A stretch of DNA of 64,000 bases from Allolobophora icterica (taxonomy: Eukaryota; Annelida; Clitellata; Crassiclitellata; Lumbricidae): NCBI GenBank assembly GCA_963556255.1, contig OY744606.1, forward strand, positions 78,580,141 to 78,644,140, in the 5' to 3' direction. This document shows positions 1-9,803 of the stretch, piece after piece. Below the pieces are notes generated by a model. That model saw nothing but the letters and a program-made list of their open reading frames with translations, was not told where the DNA came from and did no database searches. Position numbers and translations under genes: made by a program. How positions within the stretch are numbered: the stretch's first letter is position 1; each line of letters opens with the position of its first letter.

Positions 1-420
1 ATATTAACGCGGTGTACTGGTCTCACGACACTCTCTTCTGATAGGACAGGTTCTAGGTCTAAAACCTCCCTAACCGCACGCAGAACTGTGTTCCGACCGG
101 CGCACGAGGTGGGCCCTACTTCGCCTTCGGTCAGTTCTCGGAACTACGTGTTTCGATCACCAAGTTATTTGCTCTGAATAACGATTGGTTTGAATACAAG
201 ATTTTCCTGACTCTATCGTTTTTCCTGGTCTTACCGCACTGTAATCAGTTGTCGGGCGGTCTTTTCCCGTACTGCGGTCTTTCGGTAACAGTGGTCTTTC
301 CCAGTAACTATTTTTAGTTACCGGGCGATGGAGCCCCTCCAACGCTCCACCGGCGTGTCAGCCATCCAAGTGTCACAATCCAAATGTAACGCTGACCCCG
401 TAAGGTTACCAGAATGTCTT

Positions 421-1015
421 GAATTTTGTTCCCAAGAATTTCCGAATTTTGGTTCCCTAACGAAGGTCACACTTACTCCCACAGGTAACCGGACAAGCTT
501 CGCTCGCGGAGTTCTTCAAAACCCAAGAGGGAATTTCCTGCCTGTCGCCAAATTTACCCTTATTATCGTTTTTGTACTAAATTGGTTTTTTCAGGTATCC
601 CGACGGTCACTTCACCGAGTGCCGAAGTCGCGTAAAACTCTCCCAGCCGAAGACGCCGAAGTCGCGTAAAACTCTCCCGGCCGAGTACGCCGAAAGCGCG
701 TAGAACTTCCCCTGTGTCGAGTACGCCGAAATCGCGTAAAACTCGTCTCAGTGGATAAAACCAAACACTGTCGGATCTTGGAGTTCTTCGAACTCCAAGA
801 GGGATTTCCTTGCCCGACGCCAAATTTACTCTTGGTTTCAAGGATTTCAGAATTCCAGAAAATGGCTACCTTAAGAAGGTCACCTTTACTCCCATGGGTT
901 ACCGGACAAGCTCCGATCGCGGAGTTCTTCAAAACCCAAGAGGGACTTTCCTGCCCGTCGCCAAATTCACCCTGGTTTTCGATCTCACACTGAATTGGTT
1001 TTCCTGTGTATCAAC
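421..1015 (-). repeat. Internal duplication inside the LTR
   Basis: A block of about 180 bp is present twice at a spacing of about 420 bp: 421-600 and 841-1015. Shared landmarks are GAAGGTCAC, ACCGGACAAGC, GCGGAGTTCTTCAAAACCCA, AGAGGG and TTTCCTGCC. A partial third occurrence is at about 776-835. The repeats contain short hairpins: CTTGGAGTTC/GAACTCCAAG around 777-799, and CTCCG-ATCG-CGGAG near 911-924. The corresponding segment of the right LTR is 10228-10822. Confidence 0.85.
617..750 (-). repeat. 34-38-bp tandem repeat in the LTR (about 4 units)
   Basis: Four successive units share CGCCGAAGTCGCGTAAAACT followed by a C/G-rich CTCCC-GGCCGAGTA linker. They are repeated in the right LTR at about 10424-10557. 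They occupy a position comparable to the much longer hairpin array of the related plus-strand LTR at 15.15-16.14 kb. Confidence 0.8.
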
Positions 1016-1610
1016 GGTATCCTTCCCCGAGTATTACTCAGCCGTAGATTTCCCACGATCGGGATCTAGGGATCCAACCCGCCGGATCGGCGCTGTCGGC
1101 CCGTCTCCCAACAGTGAACTTCTTTAGCTGTACTCGGGATCGCCTGATTATATTATTCGGACGCCCCTTTCGTCCGTAAATATATTTGTACTAACCGGAA
1201 ACTCGAACTCTGACTCTGTCGTAACCAAAATCACTCGCCTACCACACTGAGTGCAGTATATTTGAATCGGTAACTGAATCGCTAACCAACAACGCTGTTT
1301 AACAGTATTGCTATGTATGAAGAGTCGAACCAACTCTTCACGTATAAAGCAGCACACCGTGAGGCAGCCTTTACTTATCCCTCACCACACTATACCGTGG
1401 CTTAAAATATATAATCAGTCTTCCCTACAACGGTCATTGCTGGCCAGTTGCCTATTGAAATTAAATAGAAATTAAATGATCGATGCTGGGCCTTCGCATG
1501 TAAAATTAAGAGAAACGATGCTGTTCCCTTCGCATGTAAACTTAAAGAAAACGATGCTATTCGCATAAAATAAATCCTCCCACATACGCACTGTGACCTT
1601 GACCGCCACA

Positions 1611-1623
1611 CTCTCCCCACCTT
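1611..1623 (-). other. Polypurine tract (plus-strand primer)
   Basis: On the minus strand AAGGTGGGGAGAG lies directly against the first base (TGTGGCGG) of the 3' LTR. This is the expected site and composition for the RNase H-resistant primer of plus-strand synthesis, and it confirms both the orientation of the element and the LTR start. Confidence 0.9.
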
Positions 1624-2694
1624 ACTTAGATGCGGAGCATCTCTGCCAAAATCGGGGACCTTAATCAAACATGACAGGAACATCCCCAACCCAGATCCAC
1701 TTAGAGAGCAAGGAACCAAATGCACCTTTGGTTATAGGGCGGTATATCAACAATCTCGGCACCCTGCACGTACGCCAAACAACGATGAGAACCGTGATAG
1801 CGACAGCCTATTTAATGATGCTTTCGATCCGAACCACCACCCTACTGGCAACCTGTCGTTCCTGACAAATCGCCAACCTTAACAGGCCCTCTATCATGAA
1901 CCTGGGCTCTACCGGACCCCAAGAGCCAGGAGAACTAAAGGAGAGAAAAGTCGCCCACTGTCTCCCGATCTGGTAACCATCGTCAATCAGTCACACCCGG
2001 TACCACTTCAAAATCGTGAAAGCAAAATAAAAGCGGACAACAGTTTGTACTGCCCCGCCTCGATCCGATAACCTTTTTATTTTGCTAAAATATATATATA
2101 TATTTTTTTTTTTCATATCTTAACTAGTACAAGTTATCATATTTACGCACATGATCTAAGTCCTAACATATGCTTCTATCGCATGATGATCTATCCTAAG
2201 TAGCGCACTAAGGTAGCGCACTAAAGTATCATGAAACGGTAACCAAGGAAATCGCGTTGCCCCGAATTTCCTTAACACTCGTTGTTACGAGCATTATACT
2301 GTCGAAAAGAAATTCTGTCATCACAAGGAAACGGAAACATGGTTCTCCAATAGTTCGCTTGTAGAACCAACGCAATGAAGCGTCCTAGTACTGGAATCTT
2401 TACTCGTTTCAGTACTGACCACTAAGCCAATGTTTAACCGAAAACATATCATCAAAAGGAAACTTAAACAGTCATTCACTGACAATCTGTAAAACCAACG
2501 CAATCAAGCGTTGCTGGTAGCACAGGTACTGTATGCTCCCAGATACCGCTCAAAAGAAATACTCTCATCAAAAGGGCAACTGAAACATGGGTCTCGAATA
2601 GTCAATGAAACCAACGCAATTAAGCGTTCATCTAGTTGGTCCTAGATACACGTCTGCTTCAGAAGGTCACTAACAAGGACTTCTACAGTCGTAG
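1624..2694 (-). other. 3' untranslated region of the gypsy element with degenerate repeats
   Basis: About 1.07 kb between the gag-pol stop and the polypurine tract, with no convincing env or accessory frame. From about 2305 to 2640 there are three degenerate repeats of roughly 120-140 bp. Each has a TCATCA(C/A)AAGG(A/G)AAC block (near 2317, 2450 and 2567) and an AACCAACGCAAT(G/C/T)AAGCGT block (near 2366, 2491 and 2610). A short TA/T-rich patch lies at 2090-2115. The repeats could be structural or packaging sequence; that is inference. Confidence 0.7.
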
Positions 2695-5600
2695 TCATCC
2701 ATCCAAGCGAGGTCTTCGTCTCGTCCGTCGTACAGGTGGCAATTCTGGATCAGCGGTCTCTTCTGGATTCTCTGAAGGTTCCTCTGGTTCATGTTCTGCA
2801 TTAGGATCTTGAGCCAGGACTGGCCAGTCTACTGTAGGTAACTCAAGATTTCTGTCCCTCTCCGGTAACCAGGTACTCGGAGGTTTACCGTAAAACGGCT
2901 TCAATTTATCCACGTGCACAACCATTAGCGTGGATTTCGGACTCTTCTGAATCCGGTACAGACACGGACTGAGCACTTGAATAATCAAGAATGGGCCGGT
3001 GTAATAGCGAGCCCATTTTGTCTTCCTTCCACTTCTTAGCCGAGGGTAGTAATAGTAAACCCAATCTCCTTGAGCGAACTTGCTAGGTCTCACTCTCAAA
3101 TCGTAGGTTTTTTTCCTTCTTTCTGCTACTCTCTTTAACTGTTCTCGTACAAGCCGATACGATCGTTCCATTTTCTCTTTCTGTTTCTCCACGTACTCTT
3201 CCATGTCACTGTAAGACGGTCTCTCGAACTCTGTAACTTGGGCTAGAATCAAGTCTAATGGCGTATGGTTCTCTCTTCCCAGGAACAGGAAATTAGGTGT
3301 CCGTTGGGTCGCTTCATGTTCAGTTCCTCGATATGCCGCCATTACATCCCAATCCTTTTGTCGTTCCGACACTACCTTTCCGATCAACATGTTCAGTGTT
3401 CTGTGGAACCTTTCGATCATTCCGTTACCAGAGGGTCGATATGGAGTTGTACGTACTTTGTCAATCTCCATGCGTTTACACAGCTCTTTGAATAACTTCG
3501 ACTCAAAACACGGTCCCTGATCCGTCAGGATCTGGCGTGGCATACCAAACCTCGAGAACACGTGTACCATAAGCGATTCTGCCACAGTAACGGCCTCTTG
3601 GTTTCTGATAGGCAGAGCTTCAGCCCATCTCGAGAAGTAATCTATCGCTGTCAGTATGTATTTGTTGCCTTTACTTGATACAGGATGCGGACCAGTTATA
3701 TCAATTCCGAATCTCTCCATTGGTTCACCGACCACAGGAGTCTGCATGTAACCCTGTCTTGGAGGTTTCTCCCTTCGATAACGAGCACAGCGATCGCACC
3801 TTTGGCAGAACCGTCTAACATCGTCCTTCCAACTCGGCCAATACGCCCGACGTTGCAACTGAGTTAAACTCTTCCGAATCCCGAAATGTCCTCCGGCAAA
3901 GCTTGCGTGTGTTAACTGAAGCATCTCTTGCCGTAGAGATAAGGGCACAACTAACTGAGATCGCTCAGCTTTTCCTGTGTTACCCTGAATCCAGCCTCTG
4001 TGTAACACTCCTTGCAGGACTTCCAGCTGATTCCAGTTGCTCACCAACACTTTCACTTCTCCGCTAGCAGGTGATAGTTCTGCCTGTGTTGGATGATGCT
4101 TCGACTCCTTCCAACCAAGGACCGTACCAATATTGCAATCGCTCTGCTGTTCTCTTCGAAGAAACTCCTTTGTCCAACGGATTTCCTGGCCTGTATCTTC
4201 ACTGGTAACCTCGGAGCGCGTTACTTCTCCGATCGGACGTGCCCACATCACGTCTTCATTCGTAACTCTCATGGTAACCACTTTAGGTTGTTCCTCACCC
4301 GGACCTCTAGACATCGCGTCTGCGTTACCGTGTTTTGCTCCCGGTCTGTGACATATCTCCATGTCAAACTCCTCTATCATCTCTAACCAACGAGCCTGTT
4401 GGCCAATCGGTTCCGGTGTTCTGCGTAACCACTGAAGTGCGGAGTGGTCTGTTCTGAGTAGGAATTTACTACCCAGTAAGTACTGACGAAACTCTTTCAA
4501 GAAATACACCACAGCTAACAACTCTCGCCTGGTAACGTTATAGTTCCGTTCCGCCGTCGACAAGAGCCGACTCGCGTAACAAATCACTGTCTCTTCTCCT
4601 TCTTGTACTTGCGATAACACCGCTCCAATGGCGTATGCCGAGGCATCCGTATCTAGGATGTACTGGCCCTCGTCGTTCGGTAACCCAAGTATAGGTGCGG
4701 AAACCAACTTTCGTTTAAGTTCTTCGAAAGCTCCCTGACATTCGTCAGTCCAATGGAACGGTACATTTTTCCTGGTCAGGAAATGAAGTGGTTGAGCTAC
4801 CACCGCGAAATCATGTATGAAACGTCGGTAATAGGAGCAAAGACCAACGAAGGATCTGACTTGCCTCAAGTTCCGAGGAGCAGACCATTCTTCTATGGCC
4901 TTGATCTTGCTCGGATCCGTCGCGACCCCTTCTTCACTCAAAACGTGACCAAGAAACAATACTCTCTGTTGTAACAGGTAACATTTGGATGGTTTCAGCT
5001 TGAGATTATACTCTTGTAATCTCCTGAAAATCATCTCTAGACGTTGCATGTGCGTCTCTACGTCCCTCGAGAACACAATTATGTCATCCAAGTAAACCAG
5101 ACAGATGTCATAGTTTAGCCCTGTCAAGACTAAGTTCATTAGTCGACAAAACGAGGCCGGACTATTGCACAATCCGAAAGGTAACACTTTGAATTGGAAG
5201 CTGCCCCTTCTCGTAACGAACCCGGTCTTGTGTTTGTCTCTTGGGTGCAAGGCCATCTGGTGATAACCTGCTCTCAAATCGAACGTACTGTACCATCTGG
5301 CGCCACCCAGGGTATCTAAACTCTCGCGGATAAGGGGTAACGGATGAGCATCTTTCCGTGTCTTCAGGTTCAGTTGCCTGTAATCGATACAGAAACGCAT
5401 ACTGCCATCCTTTTTCTTAACCATTACGACATTGGATGCCCATTCCGATATCGAAGGTTCAATGATTCCTTGTCTCAACATGTCTTCTACCTGACGATCA
5501 ACTTCCGGTAACATGGAAAGCGGTTGACGTCTCAAAGGTTGCCGAACTGGTTTCTCCTGTCCCGTATCGATCTCGTGTTGGATCACCGAAGTGAATCCGT

Positions 5601-8600
5601 TATCACTTTCGTTAAGGGAAAACGTTGCGCTGTACGTTAGCACAAGTTTTCGTAACCTGATTCGCTCTTCTTCCGAAATGTCTGCTGGCACTTCTTCCCA
5701 TAGTCGTTTTAGGGTCTGTTCGGCAAGTGGGTTGAGCGTCTGCTCCGCTACACTGGCCGTTGTACTAATCTTCGATCCAAACCGGTCAATCGTACTTTGC
5801 TGCTTTCCTCGGCGTTCCTCCGGATAACCTGGGCCCATAGGCTTCTCCGGGTTTTCGCTTCGGTAAGGCTCATCATACGATTCCGTTCTGGCTCGATTAA
5901 CTGTCACATCGACTACGTTCACTCGCTCCAGCGGACATTCAGTCCGTTTCTTGACTAGCGAATCTCTGTCTCCAACATTCAACATCCTGATCCACACTTC
6001 CGTGTCTCTTCCTGTCACCAACGTACGTCCGATTATCAAATCTTTTGATAATTCCATTGGAATGGTCGTCCAATCTTCGTTATCTTTTTGGAAATGCGGG
6101 TATACGACCCAAGCGGGAACGTCAACTTCGCTCCTTGGAGGAACTATTATGTCCTCTTGCACAATAACCCTCCGGCACATGGACTCGGTAACGACCTCTT
6201 TCAGAGGGATCTTCTCGCTCCCAAGGAAAACGCATCGACTTGCGAAGTCCCATCTTGCCTGATTGGCTTCCAGCCAAGATAACCCCAAGATCACTTCTGT
6301 CACTTGGTCTGTAACTAGACAGGGTACAGGGTACACCTGCTTTCCGATCCGAATCTTAAGGTTAGTTTCACCATCCACCTTAATCTGACTTCCATTAGCG
6401 GCTAGGAGTCGCTGTTCTGACGGTACTAGCACAGCGTCTAGCACGAAACGTCGTGGCACAAGTGACATTTCACTTCCAGAATCAAGTAGACAGTGTATAC
6501 GTTTTCCTGCCAGTCTCGCAACCACGTAGGCCACCCTACTGCCTTTGACCAGTCGGTTTTGGGTTTCCTCTTGTATCGGTTCAGCCTTTGTAGGTTCACC
6601 GGTACCGGTTGCACCATTCGTCTCAGCGTTTCTCTGAGGACAATATCGCTTCATGTGTCCTTTTCGTTTGCACAAGTAGCATTCGATATCCGGGTTACGC
6701 AACCGTGTGGGCGGATAAATCCGTCGCCACCCCACATTCGGTTCGGTTGTCCTCTGATCTCCCACCGCTAGATCAGAACTGTTCTCCCTTTCATGAGGTT
6801 TTCTCGGAACGATGCCCAAATTCTGATTTATTGTCACTCGATCAAGTTCTCTTGAAAGATTTTTAATCTTTCGCTCGAGATCTTCTAGACGACGAGACTG
6901 TTGCCCCTCAGTGCTCGAGTCTTTTCGGTCTTCCATGGTAACTTTGACTCTCGCGTGTCTTCGGTCTAAATCACCACCTTGTGTCGAAGATCGACCATAG
7001 GCATCCAACCTCACCGCATGTTTATACGCCGCTTCGAGGTTAACTGGTTCTCGCTCGCGCACCTTCTGCCCCAAATCTTGGTTTGCCAGTGCATCAATGA
7101 AAGCGTCACAAGCGACCGTCTCGACGATATCACTTGTTGGTCCTGGGTATGCCAAAGCCATTAGCCTTCGTACTTCCTGCACTACACTACTCAGCGTTTC
7201 TCCGTGAGCCTGCCGGTAAGTGCGAAGTTTCATCCGATATAGGCTAGTTTGGTCATCAGACCCGTACCGGGCCTTAAGCCGCTCAACAAGTTCTCGCCAA
7301 GACACGTCCCTCTGTGCACCCATGTCCCACAACAGCTGCGAAGCGGGACCCGTTAGGGCACACATTAACTGGTCTGCTTTTTCCTGATCACTCCACCGGT
7401 TGCACCGTGCACAAACTTCGAACTTTGCTAGAAAGGCTGCGATCGCTGACTTGCCATCGTACTTCTCTAGCTTGATTCGTATACCGCGATCCGATCGGTC
7501 TTCGCCTCTTGTCCGTGTAACAAGTGATCTTCCGACACTCTTCTTGGGATTTCCTCTCCGGTTGTCCCCATCGTTACTCCTGGAATCGTTTTCCTCGTCT
7601 GTCCTCACCACTGACCGGTGCCGACTCTGTCCCCTCAGAGTACCCAACGTCTTCCCTGTACGCCACTTAGAATACATCGTAGTCATCTCTCGGTCGCCTG
7701 ACGTTGCACTGTCTTCATCAGAGATGTACTCAGCCGGTCTCTGACCTTTTCTACGAGGCTCACCACCTGCGTAGTCTTTGGACTCCGATCGTTTATATTT
7801 ATTGCGAGAGCTCTGAGAGTTTCCGTTGACGAACGTAACTCTTCTGTCTTCTTCGCGAATATCTCTTTTTCCTGACTCTGGCGGTCTGTCAGATTCGTCG
7901 TACCTATGCCAATTACGACTTCTCGAATCTGGTTTGTGCCCTTTAGAGTACCGCTCGTGGGTCTCATCCCAGGCCAAATGATCTCTGTCTCTTCCCATGT
8001 TCGATTCTCTCTCGGTTTCTCTATCAAGTGCCTGTTTTAAACCGCGTCTCTCGTACTCTGGTAGACGTTCCTTACCATACGTCTCCCTTTCAGTTTTCTC
8101 ATAACTCTCGTGTCTTCCTCGTTGGCGGAGGTTTTTCCTGTCAAAGACTCCGGTTCTCATGGCCTCTTCTGGACCAACACTATCGGTGTCTGAATCCGAA
8201 GAACTCACTGACGAACGTAATTTCGCCTCAACTCTTCCTCTTGTCAACAGACGTTGTCGACTCGATTGCCTTGCCGTTTTTCCGTGTGACTCTCTCCCGC
8301 TGTCCTCGGGAAGATAGCGGCTACGTAACTTTTCCGAAGTTTCCGAAAGCGAAACTTCCTCGCGTGTCTCTGTGTTACCTCGGCTCCGTGCCGGCTCTTC
8401 GATCTGCAGCTTCCCTCGGCGATCCATCTGGTAACCTGGGCCCGTAGGTTTCCCCGATGTCTCGCGTCGGTAAGACTTCGCATGCTGAGCAGCAGGAACA
8501 GACAGTTCTTCAAGTTTCGAACTCATCATTGCCACACTCTGTCGCAGGTAAGACATCTCCGCTTGCCAATCTACCTCATCTGTCACAGGTCTTGGGCGAC

Positions 8601-9783
8601 CTTCTTCCATGTTGGTAAACGGTACTCGATTACCTTCGTTTCGCTGATGCGCCACGATGTCACCACTCGTTTTCTGCACTACGGCGTCACCCCGCGGTTT
8701 CAGGCCTGTCTCAATGTCTCTTGGCCTATCACAAGCCTGTCTCAACTGTACAGGTTGCCTGCCCCGTACAATACTAGGTACTTGAACCTGCACAAGGTTC
8801 CCCGATCTATTGTCGAACGTTCTCTCATGTATTATACGCGGAACTCTATTGTCGTCGAGTGGTTTGGACCTGTCAAACCTACTCTCACCAACGGTCTCTC
8901 GCCAGTGTGTGAATGTCTCGTTATTCACATCGTTCCGTACTACCTCAGTAGTCTTTGGAACGGTTATCAACCATCCGTTATCCTCATGGAAACCTCTTTC
9001 ACGCCCACCGCGGGTTCCAGCTTCCGTTTCAAATGCACTGGTTTCGTCAGGTGCACCCGTTTCATCAAGCAACCTTCGTTTGCTTTTCCGTTTACGTAAC
9101 TTTGGACGCGCGCCTCCGTGCTCACTATGGGGCACTTCATCCGACTCGTCCTCGGGATCTTCCTGACCTTGCCTGGTTCTGTGACAAGAAAACGTTAGGA
9201 CCCCACTTCTGGTACCAGTTTGTGACGTTCGTCGCTCGAGATCAACTAACCCTTCATCAGACATGGTACCAATTTGTGTCGGTCTTACCCGAGACGCTGC
9301 TTCGTCGTCGGGCTGGGTTCGGCTCCAGCCAACTGACCTTCTGGAGTCGCCCGGGTCACTATCCTGTCTACTTCTGCTGTAGACGAGCGGTTCCCTGTCT
9401 CCGCTCTCAGTGCCCATTTCTCCAAGAGGAGGTCCCGAGGGTATCGCTTGTTTGCGAACAGTGTCGCTGTCAAGCTCCATCTCACTTTCGGACTCTGCCA
9501 CTGCCGCGGTCGCCGGGTGGGCAACGTCCTCGTCCTCAGGATGGCCGTCCTTTAGAACAGGGTTCGCTCTCTTGCCGGCAGGAGTCCTCAGCTTCCTGTG
9601 AGATCTCTTAGTCAAAGACTTCCTCTTTTTCTCCACCTTAACCGAACCCTCACGTACCATTCTGCATCTCATGACTCTCGAGTTATCGTCAATAGGGGAA
9701 AACTCTGAACGTTCTCTTGTCCGAGAGGACAAGGTGTACATCTGACGAGTCGTCACGTCGTGCTGTCTCAAACACGCGAACAT
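2695..9783 (-). CDS. gag-pol: Gag-Pol polyprotein of a Ty3/gypsy retrotransposon
   Basis: A single 2362-codon frame encodes all structural and enzymatic functions of the element. Residues 1 to about 760 are a highly charged Arg/Glu/Ser-rich extension. A Gag capsid-like domain spans about 770-930 (KYDGK at 774). A CCHC zinc knuckle has C1035, C1038, H1043 and C1048. The aspartic protease has DSG at 1101-1103. Reverse transcriptase spans about 1411-1680, with catalytic D1502 (FDLRAGYHQ) and YLDD at 1564-1567. RNase H spans about 1700-1830, with TDAS and its aspartate at 1713. Integrase spans about 1950-2300, with zinc ligands H1959, H1966, C1996 and C1999, catalytic D2028, D2088 and E2124 (D-X35-E), and a GPY/F-type module (YYTGPF) downstream. 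There is no gag/pol stop or frameshift. The start is the first ATG, about 20 nt after the inferred LTR end. RT and RNase H resemble the 412/mdg1-like and other animal gypsy clades; I did not resolve the clade. Confidence 0.96.
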   Translation of the reverse strand: MFACLRQHDVTTRQMYTLSSRTRERSEFSPIDDNSRVMRCRMVREGSVKVEKKRKSLTKRSHRKLRTPAGKRANPVLKDGHPEDEDVAHPATAAVAESESEMELDSDTVRKQAIPSGPPLGEMGTESGDREPLVYSRSRQDSDPGDSRRSVGWSRTQPDDEAASRVRPTQIGTMSDEGLVDLERRTSQTGTRSGVLTFSCHRTRQGQEDPEDESDEVPHSEHGGARPKLRKRKSKRRLLDETGAPDETSAFETEAGTRGGRERGFHEDNGWLITVPKTTEVVRNDVNNETFTHWRETVGESRFDRSKPLDDNRVPRIIHERTFDNRSGNLVQVQVPSIVRGRQPVQLRQACDRPRDIETGLKPRGDAVVQKTSGDIVAHQRNEGNRVPFTNMEEGRPRPVTDEVDWQAEMSYLRQSVAMMSSKLEELSVPAAQHAKSYRRETSGKPTGPGYQMDRRGKLQIEEPARSRGNTETREEVSLSETSEKLRSRYLPEDSGRESHGKTARQSSRQRLLTRGRVEAKLRSSVSSSDSDTDSVGPEEAMRTGVFDRKNLRQRGRHESYEKTERETYGKERLPEYERRGLKQALDRETERESNMGRDRDHLAWDETHERYSKGHKPDSRSRNWHRYDESDRPPESGKRDIREEDRRVTFVNGNSQSSRNKYKRSESKDYAGGEPRRKGQRPAEYISDEDSATSGDREMTTMYSKWRTGKTLGTLRGQSRHRSVVRTDEENDSRSNDGDNRRGNPKKSVGRSLVTRTRGEDRSDRGIRIKLEKYDGKSAIAAFLAKFEVCARCNRWSDQEKADQLMCALTGPASQLLWDMGAQRDVSWRELVERLKARYGSDDQTSLYRMKLRTYRQAHGETLSSVVQEVRRLMALAYPGPTSDIVETVACDAFIDALANQDLGQKVREREPVNLEAAYKHAVRLDAYGRSSTQGGDLDRRHARVKVTMEDRKDSSTEGQQSRRLEDLERKIKNLSRELDRVTINQNLGIVPRKPHERENSSDLAVGDQRTTEPNVGWRRIYPPTRLRNPDIECYLCKRKGHMKRYCPQRNAETNGATGTGEPTKAEPIQEETQNRLVKGSRVAYVVARLAGKRIHCLLDSGSEMSLVPRRFVLDAVLVPSEQRLLAANGSQIKVDGETNLKIRIGKQVYPVPCLVTDQVTEVILGLSWLEANQARWDFASRCVFLGSEKIPLKEVVTESMCRRVIVQEDIIVPPRSEVDVPAWVVYPHFQKDNEDWTTIPMELSKDLIIGRTLVTGRDTEVWIRMLNVGDRDSLVKKRTECPLERVNVVDVTVNRARTESYDEPYRSENPEKPMGPGYPEERRGKQQSTIDRFGSKISTTASVAEQTLNPLAEQTLKRLWEEVPADISEEERIRLRKLVLTYSATFSLNESDNGFTSVIQHEIDTGQEKPVRQPLRRQPLSMLPEVDRQVEDMLRQGIIEPSISEWASNVVMVKKKDGSMRFCIDYRQLNLKTRKDAHPLPLIRESLDTLGGARWYSTFDLRAGYHQMALHPRDKHKTGFVTRRGSFQFKVLPFGLCNSPASFCRLMNLVLTGLNYDICLVYLDDIIVFSRDVETHMQRLEMIFRRLQEYNLKLKPSKCYLLQQRVLFLGHVLSEEGVATDPSKIKAIEEWSAPRNLRQVRSFVGLCSYYRRFIHDFAVVAQPLHFLTRKNVPFHWTDECQGAFEELKRKLVSAPILGLPNDEGQYILDTDASAYAIGAVLSQVQEGEETVICYASRLLSTAERNYNVTRRELLAVVYFLKEFRQYLLGSKFLLRTDHSALQWLRRTPEPIGQQARWLEMIEEFDMEICHRPGAKHGNADAMSRGPGEEQPKVVTMRVTNEDVMWARPIGEVTRSEVTSEDTGQEIRWTKEFLRREQQSDCNIGTVLGWKESKHHPTQAELSPASGEVKVLVSNWNQLEVLQGVLHRGWIQGNTGKAERSQLVVPLSLRQEMLQLTHASFAGGHFGIRKSLTQLQRRAYWPSWKDDVRRFCQRCDRCARYRREKPPRQGYMQTPVVGEPMERFGIDITGPHPVSSKGNKYILTAIDYFSRWAEALPIRNQEAVTVAESLMVHVFSRFGMPRQILTDQGPCFESKLFKELCKRMEIDKVRTTPYRPSGNGMIERFHRTLNMLIGKVVSERQKDWDVMAAYRGTEHEATQRTPNFLFLGRENHTPLDLILAQVTEFERPSYSDMEEYVEKQKEKMERSYRLVREQLKRVAERRKKTYDLRVRPSKFAQGDWVYYYYPRLRSGRKTKWARYYTGPFLIIQVLSPCLYRIQKSPKSTLMVVHVDKLKPFYGKPPSTWLPERDRNLELPTVDWPVLAQDPNAEHEPEEPSENPEETADPELPPVRRTRRRPRLDG

Positions 9784-9803
9784 CTTGCGATAATATATGC
9801 ACG

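Larger units (their letters stand above)
1..1610 (-). repeat. 3' LTR of the gypsy element (edge-truncated)
   Basis: Matches 9808-11417 throughout, as far as I can read. On the minus strand it begins TGTGGCGGTC at 1610, next to the polypurine tract. By comparison with the other copy, its last four bases (CACA on the minus strand) lie outside the window. Past 1610 the two copies diverge at once (CTCTCCCC here, TAATCATA there), which fixes the U3 boundary exactly. Confidence 0.95.

Noticed and set aside
328..1127. Small open frames inside the LTRs, repeated at 10135-10934
   Set aside because: They overlap on both strands, are duplicated simply because the LTR is, and have no domain. LTR function explains the sequence.
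1624..2694. A possible env or accessory gene after pol
   Set aside because: No open frame longer than about 60 codons and no membrane or signal segment. The region is repeat-rich and untranslated in appearance.
8482..9611. Open frames of 118-218 codons on the plus strand opposite gag-pol
   Set aside because: Shadows of the strongly coding minus strand; no independent similarity or conserved start.
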